Below, piece by piece: positions 35,271 to 44,487 of a DNA stretch of 64,000 nucleotides; within the stretch, counting starts at the first letter, position 1; each line of letters opens with the position of its first letter. The stretch lies in assembly GCF_036881715.1 (NCBI RefSeq), contig NZ_JBAKBF010000001.1, positions 434,001 to 498,000 of the forward strand, written 5' to 3'. The stretch is from Pannonibacter anstelovis. Lineage in GTDB: Bacteria; Pseudomonadota; Alphaproteobacteria; Rhizobiales; Stappiaceae. The notes below the pieces were generated by a model. The model saw only the letters and a program-made list of their open reading frames with translations, was not told where the DNA came from and ran no database searches. The position numbers and the translations under genes were made by a program.

Positions 35271-35803
35271 GCACCTGCGTCCAGAAGACGCCCGTCATCG
35301 GGGAAAGGCCTGCGCGCAGCGCAGGCCTGACCTGGTTCCGGATGGGCCTTGCAGTCATCTGTGCCGTCATGCTGACCGCCATGATGCTGCTCACCGTGGC
35401 CGATGTGGTCGGCCGCTATTTTCTCGCGTCCCCCGTTCAGGGCGCCACCGAACTGACCGAAATGCTGCTTGCGGCGGTGATCTTCATCGGCCTTCCTGCC
35501 GCAACGCTGGATGATGACCATGTAACCGTGGACATGCTGACCGCCCGTCTGCCCTGGGCAGTCGAAAAGCTGCGCAGGCCCGTTGCCGCGCTCGTCTCTG
35601 CCGCCATCCTGTGCGTCATCGGCTGGCGTCTTTGGGCGGCAGCGGCACAGGTCGGCTCCTATGGCGGCACCACGATCAGCCTGCAGATCCCGCTGGCCCC
35701 GCTCGGTTATCTCGTTTCGCTCTTCACCGGGCTTGCCGCCCTCATCCTTGTCGCCAAAGCCATTGCCTGCCTCCTTCCGGAGCGGGCTGGGAGGCCCGAA
35801 TGA
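35267..35803 (+). CDS. TRAP transporter small permease (DctQ), iac-linked
   Basis: A 178-residue membrane protein with four hydrophobic segments after a polar N-terminus of about 22 residues. RYFLASPVQGATELTEMLLA and DDHVTVDML are the usual DctQ blocks. It is translationally coupled on both sides by ATGA overlaps and belongs to the iac-linked TRAP operon. Confidence 0.9.
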   Translation: MSTCVQKTPVIGERPARSAGLTWFRMGLAVICAVMLTAMMLLTVADVVGRYFLASPVQGATELTEMLLAAVIFIGLPAATLDDDHVTVDMLTARLPWAVEKLRRPVAALVSAAILCVIGWRLWAAAAQVGSYGGTTISLQIPLAPLGYLVSLFTGLAALILVAKAIACLLPERAGRPE

Positions 35804-37089
35804 ACCATTGGGAAGTCGGCATCCTCATTCTCTTCGCCCTTCTGGCCGCCGGAATCCCGATCAGCTTTGCGCTGGCCGCCGTCGGCACCGCCGGAACGGT
35901 CGCCATCATCGGCCTCAACCCGGCCCTCTCCCTGCTGGGCCAGACCTTCTTTGACAACAGCCGCAGCTACTCCCTGTCGATCCTTCCCCTCTTCCTGATG
36001 ATGGGCAACTTCGTCGTGCAGTCGGGCATCGCACAGGATCTCTATAACGCCGCCTATGCCTGGCTGAGGCACCGGCGCGGCGGGCTGGCGGTGGCGACCG
36101 TCTTTGCCTGTGGCGGCTTCTCGTCCGTCTGCGGCTCGTCCCTTGCGACAGCCTCGACCATGGCCAAGATCGCCCTGCCCTCCATGCGCAAGTATGGCTA
36201 TCCGGACGGGCTCTCCACCGCCTCCATCGCGGCGGGTGGCACGCTGGGCATCCTCATCCCGCCGTCGGTGATCCTCGTCTTCTACGGCATCATGACCCAG
36301 CAGGACATCGGCAAGCTGTTCCTCGCCGGCATCGTCCCGGGCATCATCGGCATCCTCGGCTATGCGCTTGCGGTGGTGATATCCGTCCGTCTCGGCAAGC
36401 TGGATCTGCCGGTGGAACCGAAGCTGCCGCTGATGGACCGCATCCGGGCGCTGAAGGGCATCAGCGGTGCCATGCTGCTGTTCGTCTTCGTCATGGGCGG
36501 CATCTATCTGGGCGTCTTCACCCCCACCGAAAGCGCCGGCATGGGCGCGGCAGGTGCCTTTCTGCTCGTCATCATCCAGCGGCGGCTCAACCTGCGCCAG
36601 ACGGTCCTGACGCTTTACGAAACCGCCAAGACTACGGCCGTGATGTTCTTCATCCTGTTCGGCGCCCTGACCTTCACCAACTATGTCAACCTCTCCGGCA
36701 TGACGCAGGACATTCAGGCTCTGCTCAATTCGGTGGGCAACCATCCGATGCTGATCATCCTGATGATCACGGCCATCTACCTGCTGCTTGGCTGCGTTCT
36801 GGAAGGCCTGTCCATGATCACGCTGACCATTCCGGTGTTCTACCCGATTGTCGCGGCCTCCGGCTTCGATCTCATCTGGTTCGGCATCTATGTGGTGATC
36901 GTGACCGAGGTCAGCTACATCACCCCGCCCGTCGGCCTCAATGCCTTCGTGCTGCGGTCCGTGGTGCGCGATGTCAGCCTTGGCACCATCTTCCGGGGGC
37001 TTGGCGTCTTCGTTGCGGTGGACGTGGGCCGCATCGCCCTGATCCTCGCCTTCCCGGCCATCGTCCTCTTCGTGCCGCGGATGATGTGA
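35800..37089 (+). CDS. TRAP transporter large permease (DctM), iac-linked
   Basis: A 429-residue channel subunit with about 12 membrane segments. CGSSLATASTMAKIALPSM, AGGTLGILIPPSVILVFYG and ITPPVGLNAFVLRS are the DctM landmarks. ATG 35800 overlaps the dctQ stop by 4 bases and has GGGAGG about 6 bases upstream. The frame from 35611 is a shadow of dctQ. A 16-bp perfect hairpin follows the stop and should end or protect the transcript. Confidence 0.92.
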   Translation: MNHWEVGILILFALLAAGIPISFALAAVGTAGTVAIIGLNPALSLLGQTFFDNSRSYSLSILPLFLMMGNFVVQSGIAQDLYNAAYAWLRHRRGGLAVATVFACGGFSSVCGSSLATASTMAKIALPSMRKYGYPDGLSTASIAAGGTLGILIPPSVILVFYGIMTQQDIGKLFLAGIVPGIIGILGYALAVVISVRLGKLDLPVEPKLPLMDRIRALKGISGAMLLFVFVMGGIYLGVFTPTESAGMGAAGAFLLVIIQRRLNLRQTVLTLYETAKTTAVMFFILFGALTFTNYVNLSGMTQDIQALLNSVGNHPMLIILMITAIYLLLGCVLEGLSMITLTIPVFYPIVAASGFDLIWFGIYVVIVTEVSYITPPVGLNAFVLRSVVRDVSLGTIFRGLGVFVAVDVGRIALILAFPAIVLFVPRMM

Positions 37090-37090
37090 G

Positions 37091-37127
37091 ACCAACTCCC
37101 GATGAGACTTACTCATCGGGAGTTGGT
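37091..37127. terminator. Strong hairpin after the iac-linked TRAP operon
   Basis: Perfect 16-bp arms (37091-37106 and 37112-37127) around a 5-base loop, starting 1 base after the dctM stop. Only TTAA follows, not a T run, so it may be a weak terminator, an mRNA-stabilising stem, or both. Confidence 0.65.
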
Positions 37128-37214
37128 TAAGCCCGTGCGGCGCCTGAGCCGTTTCAAGGCGTGATGCGTCAGCATCGTAAGCCTTGGTATGAAAGACCGG
37201 ATGACTGGAAAGAA

Positions 37215-37240
37215 GCCCCGCCGGACTGCTCCGGCGGGGC
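37215..37240 (-). terminator. Terminator of the aminotransferase gene
   Basis: Perfect 10-bp GC-rich arms (37215-37224 and 37231-37240) around six bases, followed on the - strand by TTCTTTCC. It begins 17 bases past the stop of the - strand aminotransferase. Confidence 0.75.
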
Positions 37241-37256
37241 CTTTCCATTTGCAGTA

Positions 37257-38627
37257 TCAGAGTTCCTTCTCGACCTTGGCAAAGGCCTTGCCGAGCGCTG
37301 CGACAAGGATGGAGATTTCCTCCTCGCCGATGACAAGCGGGGGCGAGAGGATGATCGTGGAACCGGCCGGCCGGACAATCGCACCTTCCTGACGGGCGTA
37401 GAAGGCCACCTTCTCGGCGATGCCGTTTGACGGATCAAGCGGTGCACGGGTCTTCTTGTCGCCAACGAGATCGATGCCGACCATCAGGCCCTTGCCGCGC
37501 ACTTCACCAATGATCGAGGAGACACCTTCCAGCGGCTTCAGGCCATCGAGCAGCACCTTGCCCATGCGGGCAGCATTGCCCGGCAGGTCTTCCCGTTCCA
37601 CGATATCGAGCGCTGCCAGAGCCGCGGCACAGGCGAGCGGATGGCCGGTGGAGGTGTAGCCGTGCATCAGGAAGCCGCCCGGTGTCACGTCCTTGTACCA
37701 GGCCGAGGCCACGCGGCGGTTCAGCACGGTGGCGCCCAGCGGCACATAACCGGCCGAAATGCCCTTGGCGAGGCACATGATATCCGGCTTCACGCCCCAG
37801 CCGCGCGAGCCGAACATGGAGCCGGACCGGCCAAAGCCGGTGACGACCTCGTCGGCGATCAGCAGCACGCCGTAGCGGTCGCAGATCTCGCGCACCTTCG
37901 GCCAAAAGGAGGCCGGCGGCACAATCACCCCGCCCGCGCCCTGTACAGGCTCGGCGATGAAGGCAGCCACCGTCTGCGGCCCCTGATGATAGATCTCGCG
38001 CTCGAGCAGGCGCGCGATGATTTCCGAAAGCTCTTCGGGGTCTTCCGTATAGGGATTGCGGTAGGTCCACGGCGTGTCGATCTGGGTGCAGCCCGGCAGC
38101 AGTGGCTCGTAAGCGCCACGGTAATAGGGCGAGCCATTGACGGAAACACCGCCGAAATGCACGCCGTGATAGCCGTTCTTCATGGAGATGAACTTGTAGC
38201 GGCCCGGCTCTCCGGCAAGCTGCCAATACTGGCGCGCGAGCTTCAGCGCGGTCTCCACTGCGTCCGACCCGTTGGCACTGAAGAACACCTTGTCCATGTC
38301 CTCTTCGGCGGCCATGTCGCAGACCTTGGCCGAGAGTTCGATGGAGGGCGGTGTGGTGGTGCCGGCGAAGGACGAGTAATAGGAAATGCGGTCCATCTGG
38401 GCGATGATCGCTTCCTTCACCTCACGCCGGTTGTGACCGACATTGACGTTCCACAGGCCGCCGAAGCCGTCCACATAGCGCTTGCCGTCAATGTCGGTGA
38501 CATAGCAGCCTTCGCCCGAAACGATGATCTGCGGCGGATTGGCCTGCGAGATCAAGGGATGGATCATCGGGTGGAACTGATGCCGCGTGTTGTTCTCGCG
38601 GATGAAGTTGGACGTTTTGTCGAGCAT
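37257..38627 (-). CDS. Class III omega-aminotransferase (amine/polyamine:pyruvate type)
   Basis: A PLP transaminase of 456 residues. The PLP lysine is Lys288 (LAKGISAGYVPLGA), the ring-nitrogen partner is Asp259 (LIADEVVTGFGRSG), and the phosphate cup is ANGSDAVETALKL near residue 118. Trp59 in GLWNVNVGH is typical of amine:pyruvate and polyamine:pyruvate enzymes (SpuC-like). It should convert a primary amine or omega-amino acid to an aldehyde. The paired APC permease suggests that its substrate is imported. ATG 38627 has GGAGG about 9 bases upstream; the extension to 38813 overlaps the permease gene. Exact amine unknown. Confidence 0.86.
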   Translation of the reverse strand: MLDKTSNFIRENNTRHQFHPMIHPLISQANPPQIIVSGEGCYVTDIDGKRYVDGFGGLWNVNVGHNRREVKEAIIAQMDRISYYSSFAGTTTPPSIELSAKVCDMAAEEDMDKVFFSANGSDAVETALKLARQYWQLAGEPGRYKFISMKNGYHGVHFGGVSVNGSPYYRGAYEPLLPGCTQIDTPWTYRNPYTEDPEELSEIIARLLEREIYHQGPQTVAAFIAEPVQGAGGVIVPPASFWPKVREICDRYGVLLIADEVVTGFGRSGSMFGSRGWGVKPDIMCLAKGISAGYVPLGATVLNRRVASAWYKDVTPGGFLMHGYTSTGHPLACAAALAALDIVEREDLPGNAARMGKVLLDGLKPLEGVSSIIGEVRGKGLMVGIDLVGDKKTRAPLDPSNGIAEKVAFYARQEGAIVRPAGSTIILSPPLVIGEEEISILVAALGKAFAKVEKEL

Positions 38628-38725
38628 CTTCTGCTCCTCCTTTGGATGGATTCCGTTTTCTTGCTTTTGGGGATGATGCTGCCGGGCGGACAGGCTCTGT
38701 GGCAGAAGCGCCCGGCAGAAAGGGA

Positions 38726-40174
38726 TCACTCGAAGACAGCACCGAGGTTCTTGTAGAGATCCGGCTGGCGGGTCTTGATCCGCATGGCAAAGAGGAACCC
38801 GGCCAGGCCGCAAAGGGCGATGAGAACCGGGAAGGATTGCACCAGCGCACTGTCACTGCCCGACAGAAGTTCCAGATTGCTGCTGACCAGCAGGATGGCG
38901 CCGCCAAGACCCACGACCGACAGGGCCGGCAGGATGAGCGTCACAAGGATGCTGTGCTCGTGGCCGTGCTGGCGGCGGAAGTAGGCAATGATGGCCAGCG
39001 ACACCAGAAACTGCACCATAAGGATGCCAAGCACGGCAAGGGCCGACATCCAGGAGAACACCACCGCATAGGCATCGGCCCCGCCGATGATGAAGGCGAT
39101 GAGAATGCTGGCGGCAATCGCCGACTGAAGCCAGCCGGCCGCCGCCGGAGAGCCATGTGCGGCACTGACCTTGCCGAAAATTTTCGCGATCAGCCCCTCA
39201 CGGCCGAGGGCGAAGAAATAGCGGTTCAGCGTGTTGTGGAAGGACAGGACGCAGGCTAACAGCGAGACGATGAGCAGGATTTCCATGGCCGTGACCGACC
39301 ATGGGCCCAGCACATCGGCAGCGGCATTGAAATACAGCGTCTCGAGGCCGGCTTCTGCCGTCTGCTGGATCACGGACGAACCGTAATGCTGCGCGATGGC
39401 CCAGGTGGAGAAGGCATAGAAACCGGTGATCAGCAGCACCGCCGCATAGGTTGCACGCGGAATGGTCCTGTCCGGATCACGGGCTTCCTCGCCGAAGATT
39501 GCAGTCGATTCAAATCCAATGAAAGAACCGATCACGAAGACCAGCGCCACGCCCAGACCCGGCGAAAACACGACGGACGGCGCGAAATTCTCAAGGCTGA
39601 GGCCTTCCGGGCCGCCGCCGCGCAGCAGGATGCCGGCATCCAGCATCAGGAGGATGGCGATTTCCAGCACCATGGCGACGCCAAGGATCTTGCCGGAGAA
39701 GGAAATGTTGCGCTGGCCGCAAAGATGAACCACCGCAAGGGCCGCCAGCGACCATGCCCACCAGGGCGCTTCCAGCCCGAGCCCGGCCATGGCGCCTGCC
39801 GTGAAGACGCCGAAGAGCGCGTAGACGGCAATCTGTACCGAACTATAGGTCACCAGCGCCATGACGGCTCCGGCGACGCCCATCGGCTTGCCAAGTCCCT
39901 GGGAAATGTAGGTGTAGAAGGCACCGGCACCGCCGACATGGCGGCTCATGGCCGTGAACCCGGCCGAGAAGATGATGTAGAGAAGGCCCGCCAGCACGAA
40001 GGCACCGGGAACTCCGGCCCCGTTGCCGAAGGCGAAAGCCACCGGCGAGGCCCCCGCTACAGCCGTCAAAGGCGCGGCTGCAGCAACCACAAAGAAGACA
40101 ATATGCGCCAGCCCGACCGAGTTGCGGGCAAGCCGCACCTCTCCGCCGGCGCGAGTATTCGCGTCGATCGTCAT
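38726..40174 (-). CDS. APC-superfamily amino acid/amine permease
   Basis: A 482-residue membrane protein with about 12 membrane segments. The APC signature in helix 1 (AHIVFFVVAAAAPLTAVAGA) and GSFIGFESTAIFGEEARDP in helix 6 are clear, as in putrescine and amino-acid permeases of the PuuP/YfnA type. It lies 98 bases upstream of the aminotransferase on the same strand and is divergent from an AraC regulator, so the three probably form an amine uptake and deamination unit. AGGGGT lies before the ATG. Confidence 0.88.
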   Translation of the reverse strand: MTIDANTRAGGEVRLARNSVGLAHIVFFVVAAAAPLTAVAGASPVAFAFGNGAGVPGAFVLAGLLYIIFSAGFTAMSRHVGGAGAFYTYISQGLGKPMGVAGAVMALVTYSSVQIAVYALFGVFTAGAMAGLGLEAPWWAWSLAALAVVHLCGQRNISFSGKILGVAMVLEIAILLMLDAGILLRGGGPEGLSLENFAPSVVFSPGLGVALVFVIGSFIGFESTAIFGEEARDPDRTIPRATYAAVLLITGFYAFSTWAIAQHYGSSVIQQTAEAGLETLYFNAAADVLGPWSVTAMEILLIVSLLACVLSFHNTLNRYFFALGREGLIAKIFGKVSAAHGSPAAAGWLQSAIAASILIAFIIGGADAYAVVFSWMSALAVLGILMVQFLVSLAIIAYFRRQHGHEHSILVTLILPALSVVGLGGAILLVSSNLELLSGSDSALVQSFPVLIALCGLAGFLFAMRIKTRQPDLYKNLGAVFE

Positions 40175-40242
40175 GTTTTTACCCCTGGAAGTTCATTTTT
40201 ATTCTTCAAGTATGACTGCGCGCCGCGCCAGTCCCATTGCAC

Positions 40243-40280
40243 TATGCGTCAAACTTCCGATAATATGCGCCACATTCCCG
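40243..40280. promoter_or_regulatory. Candidate AraC operator: 17-bp direct repeats 21 bases apart
   Basis: Repeats at 40243-40259 and 40264-40280 share 13 of 17 bases (TATGCG..CA.A.T.CCG). The 21-base period equals two helical turns, the usual geometry for an AraC-type dimer. They lie between the divergent permease and AraC starts. Confidence 0.7.
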
Positions 40281-40306
40281 TAAATCTGCGTAAGGGAAAT
40301 TCCGGC

Positions 40307-41383
40307 ATGGCAAGAGCGCCTAAAATAAAGTCAGTGCGTGCCTCTGTCTTGACCCCGCTGCTGAAGCACATCGCAGATCAGGGCAGCAATATACAGGAGT
40401 TCATCGCAAAATATGGCATCACCCGGACGCAGCTTTCCGACCCCTATTCGGTGCTGCCGCTGGGCCGCTATGTGACCCTGTTCGAGGCGGCTGCCGTCCA
40501 TCTGAAGGATCCGGATCTGGGGTTGAAGCTGGCCATGCGGGTGCAGCCGGCGGACATGGGGCCGATGGGCGTCCTGTTTTCCCTGTCCCCCAGCATTGCG
40601 GCTGGCTTCCAGCGGCTGGCGAGCCACGTGATGGCCCTGCAGAGCGGCACCCAGTCCAACATGTTCGAGGTCAATGGCGATCTGGTCTGGACCTACCGCC
40701 TGCAGGATCCGGTCATGTGGCCGCGGCGGCAGGATGCGGAATACACGCTGGCCGCCTGCGCCCAGCTGGTGCGCTCCTGCTTCTCGCCGGAGTGGAAGCC
40801 GCTGGAAGTGCATTTCGAGCATGCCGAAAGTGCCAATCCACAGCTGCTTCAGCGGATTTTCCGCGCGCCCGTGCTCTACCGGCAGGCCAGCAACCGGATC
40901 ATCATGGGGCGCGATGATGCGACGCGGATCTACCGCAGCGAGGACCGGGAGCTTGTCACCATTCTGGAGCATCACCTTGCCGACCTGATCGGCGACGAGA
41001 GCGATGAAAGCCAGACGATGACCGACCGCATCCGCAACCGGATCAGCCTCTATCTTGGCCAGAAGCCGGTGACGCTGACTGCACTTGCGGCCGAACTCAA
41101 CATGTCGGCCCGCAGCCTGCAGCGGCGCCTGGCAGAGGAAGGCACCTCACTGCGCGATCTGGTCAGGCAGCACCGCATCCAGCTGGCAGCCAATCAGCTG
41201 ACCCAGAAGGATGCCCGCGTCACCCAGATCGCCCATAGTCTGGGCTATGCCGACGGCACCGTCTTCTGGCGCGCTTACCGGGGCTGGAAAGGCGAACCGC
41301 CCAGCGCGGCCAAGGGGCAGCGCCGGGCGGCACAGGACGCAAGCGGGGATGAGGGGGAGGAGTGGATCACCGGCGGCGCGTAA
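40307..41383 (+). CDS. AraC-family regulator with arabinose-binding-like N-domain
   Basis: A 358-residue regulator. The N-terminal two thirds match the Arabinose_bd-type effector domain (DPYSVLPLGRYVTLFEAAAVHLKDPDLGLKL); the C-terminal HTH_18 domain has LTALAAELNMSARSLQRRLAEEGTSL and the second helix pair ARVTQIAHSLGYADGTVFWRAYRGW. It is divergent from the permease-aminotransferase unit, with tandem repeats in between. ATG 40307 has AAGGGAA about 9 bases upstream. In-frame ATGs at 40244 and 40265 would lie inside the repeats. The tail after residue 330 is polar and variable. Confidence 0.88.
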   Translation: MARAPKIKSVRASVLTPLLKHIADQGSNIQEFIAKYGITRTQLSDPYSVLPLGRYVTLFEAAAVHLKDPDLGLKLAMRVQPADMGPMGVLFSLSPSIAAGFQRLASHVMALQSGTQSNMFEVNGDLVWTYRLQDPVMWPRRQDAEYTLAACAQLVRSCFSPEWKPLEVHFEHAESANPQLLQRIFRAPVLYRQASNRIIMGRDDATRIYRSEDRELVTILEHHLADLIGDESDESQTMTDRIRNRISLYLGQKPVTLTALAAELNMSARSLQRRLAEEGTSLRDLVRQHRIQLAANQLTQKDARVTQIAHSLGYADGTVFWRAYRGWKGEPPSAAKGQRRAAQDASGDEGEEWITGGA

Positions 41384-41401
41384 ACTCAGCCCCCCGAGAT
41401 G

Positions 41402-42742
41402 TCACTTCATGCCCGCAAGCCCCAGCACCAGTTGCGGCCAGATGAGGCAGGCGGCAAGCACCGCCATCTGCAGCAGCACGAAAGGCACCGCCGCCCGGTA
41501 GATGGTGCCGATGGCCGCATCCGGAACCGTGTTCTTGAGATAGAACAGTGCCATGCCCACAGGCGGCGTCAGGAAGGACGTCTGCAGGCAGACAGCCATC
41601 AGGACCGCCACCCAGGCCGGATTGTGGCCCATGGCCGTCAGCACCGGCATCACCAGCGGCGCGATGATGAGGATGATCTCCATCCAGTCGAGGAAGAAAC
41701 CCAGCAGGAACAGGATGAAAAGGATCAGCAGCAGCGTGCCTTCCGGCGGCAGCGGAATGGCATGAAGGGCATCGGCAATCACCTCGTCCCCGCCATAACC
41801 GCGCAGCACCACCGAAAAGCAGGAGGCACCGAAGATCAGTGCGAAGAGAAAGGCCGTCGTCAGGCCGCTAGCCTCGCAGACTTCGACGAACCCCTTCCAG
41901 CCCAGCCGTCCGGAAGCGATGGCCAGCAGCGTTGCCCCCGCCGCACCGATGCCGGAGGCTTCCGTCGGCGAGGCAATGCCGAAGACGATGGACCCAAGCA
42001 CGGCCACAACCAGCAGCAACGGAGCCACCAGAACCCGGCCTAGCTCGCCAAAGGTAACCTTTGCCGCTTCACCAGTCTGACCCTTGGGAGCCCTGTCCGG
42101 CCAGATCAGGGCAACGATGACGATATAGACCACATAGGCAGCGGCGAGCAGCAGGCCCGGGACGATGGCCCCCTTGAACAGGTCCCCCACCGGGATCTGC
42201 AGCTGGTCGCCCATGACCACCAGCATGATCGAGGGCGGAATGAGAATGCCGAGGCATCCTGTCGCGCCAATGGTGCCAAGGCTCAGCCGGTCATCATAGC
42301 CCGCCGCCCGCATTGCCGGCATGGCGATGGTAGCGAGAAGCACCACCGAAGCACCGATGATGCCGGTGGAGGCAGCCAGCACGACGCCGATCAGCACCAC
42401 CGACACCGCCAGCCCGCCCGGCACCTGCCGCAACAACCCGTGCATGGAGGTGAGCAGTTTTTCGGCAATGCCCGAGCGGTCAAGCATCAGGCCCATGAAG
42501 ATAAACATGCTCATGGGTATGAGCGAATAGCTGGACAGCGTGTCGAAGGTCCGGTTGGCGACAAAGCCCAGCATGCGGATGGAGGCCATGTCCGCATCAA
42601 AGGCAAAGGCATCCAGCACGCTGCCGAGCACGGCAAAGAGAACACCGGTCCCGCCCAGCACGAAAGCCACCGGATAGCCGGAGAACATCACCACCATGAA
42701 GGTGGAGAAAAGCAGGAAGACGAAAACCGCATCAACGCCCAT
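41402..42742 (-). CDS. TRAP transporter large permease (DctM), third system
   Basis: A 446-residue channel subunit of a third TRAP system. GIIGASVVLLATIAMPAM, GCLGILIPPSIMLVVMGDQ and FLTPPVGMALFYLK are the family landmarks; the last form is common in the mannitol/chloroaromatic TRAP group. It overlaps the small permease by 11 bases. The AraC gene ends 18 bases away on the other strand. The substrate is unknown; aromatic acids are plausible because the next genes upstream on this strand oxidise aryl alcohols. Confidence 0.9.
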   Translation of the reverse strand: MGVDAVFVFLLFSTFMVVMFSGYPVAFVLGGTGVLFAVLGSVLDAFAFDADMASIRMLGFVANRTFDTLSSYSLIPMSMFIFMGLMLDRSGIAEKLLTSMHGLLRQVPGGLAVSVVLIGVVLAASTGIIGASVVLLATIAMPAMRAAGYDDRLSLGTIGATGCLGILIPPSIMLVVMGDQLQIPVGDLFKGAIVPGLLLAAAYVVYIVIVALIWPDRAPKGQTGEAAKVTFGELGRVLVAPLLLVVAVLGSIVFGIASPTEASGIGAAGATLLAIASGRLGWKGFVEVCEASGLTTAFLFALIFGASCFSVVLRGYGGDEVIADALHAIPLPPEGTLLLILFILFLLGFFLDWMEIILIIAPLVMPVLTAMGHNPAWVAVLMAVCLQTSFLTPPVGMALFYLKNTVPDAAIGTIYRAAVPFVLLQMAVLAACLIWPQLVLGLAGMK

Positions 42743-43247
42743 CGGCGGACCTCCCGGGGCGGATCAGAACGGCAAGGGATTTCAGGAGCACGGAAAGCCC
42801 CTGCAGGAAGAGAAGGGCAAAGCCGGCAGCCATGACGCCCTTGATGATGTAGCGGGCCGGCAGGCCGGAAGGCATGGGCGAGCCTTCCTTAAGGCGCCAG
42901 GAATATTCAAAGATTTTCCAGGAGTTCAGGGTGAGGAACCCGGCGAAGGGCAGCAGCAGGAAGAGAACACCAAGCACTTCGGCCAGCGCCCTGCCCCGCT
43001 CTCCCATGCGCCCGTGCAGGGCATCGACCCGCACATGCATGTCGCGCTGGTAGGCCCAGGCAAGACAGCACATGACCACGACGGCATTCATGTGCCACTG
43101 CAGCTCCTCAAGCTCGATCATGCCGAGATTGAACACGTAACGCAGCAGCACATTGCCCAGAATGGTGAGCATCAGCAGCGGCTGCACCAGCGCACCTGCA
43201 AGTCCCACCGACCGGCTGAGCCGGTCCACCACTTCGACGAAATGCAT
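42732..43247 (-). CDS. TRAP transporter small permease (DctQ), third system
   Basis: A 171-residue protein with four membrane segments and the pattern NVLLRYVFNLGMIELEELQWHM followed by RDMHVRVDAL. ATG 43247 is chosen at the start of the conserved region; the frame to 43313 adds a sequence unlike the family. It follows the binding protein by 74 bases and overlaps the large permease. Confidence 0.88.
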   Translation of the reverse strand: MHFVEVVDRLSRSVGLAGALVQPLLMLTILGNVLLRYVFNLGMIELEELQWHMNAVVVMCCLAWAYQRDMHVRVDALHGRMGERGRALAEVLGVLFLLLPFAGFLTLNSWKIFEYSWRLKEGSPMPSGLPARYIIKGVMAAGFALLFLQGLSVLLKSLAVLIRPGRSADGR

Positions 43248-43321
43248 GAGGATAGCCCCGTTGCAGTGAAGACGGACGGGCGGCAGGCCGTCTCTAGCCC
43301 GCCGACCGCACAATCCTCTTG

Positions 43322-44362
43322 TTACTGACGGGCAGCCCAGGCTTCGGTCGAGGCACGGTAAGCAGACACGGAGTCCCAGACGCGCTTGAAGTCCGCGTCC
43401 TTTTCGCTCTGCTCCTTCATCACCTCATCCACCTTGGCCTTGATGGCCTCCAGCACCTCCGGCGGGAACTGGCGCACCTGCACGCCCTTGGCCTCAAATC
43501 CCTTCACCGCTTCCGCATTGGCGGTCTGGGTGGACATGACGGAGCGCAGGTTCGTCGCCTTGCAAGCCTCCTCGATGGCCGTCTTCTGGGCCTCGTCCAT
43601 GCTGTCCCACTTGGCCTGATTGATGATCAGCTCGTTCATGGCCGCAGGCTGGTGCCAGCCCGGCAGGTAGTAGTTCTTGGCCACGTTATCGAGCCCGACG
43701 GTAACGTCGATGGCGGGCATGGACAGCTCCGCGCCATCAATCACGCCTTTCTCCATGCCCGGATAGATCTCCCCGGTTGGCAGCAGCACGATGGAGGCGC
43801 CGAGCTTGACCATGGTCTCGCCCGCAAGCCCGGCAAAGCGCAGCTTCTTGCCGCTGAAATCAGCGACAGAATTGATCTCGAAAGAATACCAGCCGCCCGC
43901 TTCGCGCTCCATCAGGCCGCAGGGAATGGTGACGACGCCCTGCTTGGCGTAGATCTCCGACCAGATTTCCCGGCCGCCGCCGTTATAGATCCAGGCCGCG
44001 TGGGTCAGCACATCCGGACCGAAGGGGATGCCGCCGAAGAGCTGCACGGCGGGAAAGCGCCCGGCCACATAAAGCGGCGAGGTGTAGCCCGCATCCAGCG
44101 AGCCCTGCTGCACGGCATCGAAAATCTGCAGCGGCGGCACCAGCTTGCCTGCCGAGTAGACCTTCACCTTGAGGCTGCCACCCGACAGGGCATTCAGCTT
44201 CTCCGCCAGATATTCGGCATTCTGGCCACTGGCCGGCATGGTCAGAGGCCAGGCGCTCTGCAGATCCAGAGAAACGGAATCCGCCTGCGCCGGCGCGGCT
44301 GCCACAAGTGCCGTTGTCAATGCGAGGGCCGCCAGACGCGGCAGAGAACGGGTGAATGTCAT
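43322..44362 (-). CDS. TRAP transporter substrate-binding protein (DctP), third system
   Basis: A 346-residue periplasmic protein with a Sec signal peptide (cleavage after APAQA near residue 27). DctP blocks are DLQSAWPLTMPASGQNAEYLAEKL, GGIPFGPD and the arginine region SGKKLRFAGLAGE. WIYNGGGREIWSEIY places it in the DctP subgroup linked to larger carboxylates. AGAGG precedes ATG 44362. It is 320 bases downstream of the alcohol dehydrogenase, and a gap with an inverted repeat suggests its own promoter. Confidence 0.88.
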   Translation of the reverse strand: MTFTRSLPRLAALALTTALVAAAPAQADSVSLDLQSAWPLTMPASGQNAEYLAEKLNALSGGSLKVKVYSAGKLVPPLQIFDAVQQGSLDAGYTSPLYVAGRFPAVQLFGGIPFGPDVLTHAAWIYNGGGREIWSEIYAKQGVVTIPCGLMEREAGGWYSFEINSVADFSGKKLRFAGLAGETMVKLGASIVLLPTGEIYPGMEKGVIDGAELSMPAIDVTVGLDNVAKNYYLPGWHQPAAMNELIINQAKWDSMDEAQKTAIEEACKATNLRSVMSTQTANAEAVKGFEAKGVQVRQFPPEVLEAIKAKVDEVMKEQSEKDADFKRVWDSVSAYRASTEAWAARQ

Positions 44363-44487
44363 GATGAACCTCTGGGCATGGGCCAGCATCGGGAGAAAAT
44401 TACTTTTTTCCCGCGTGGATCTTGTTGTTTATCGATGGGATCACCTGCCGGTGAAACATGCTGCAGGGTCAGGCTTGCACTTTGATC

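Noticed and set aside
37091..37240. CRISPR-like or repeat array between the TRAP operon and the aminotransferase
   Set aside because: There are only two unrelated hairpins, explained as ends of two convergent transcripts; no repeated units with spacers.
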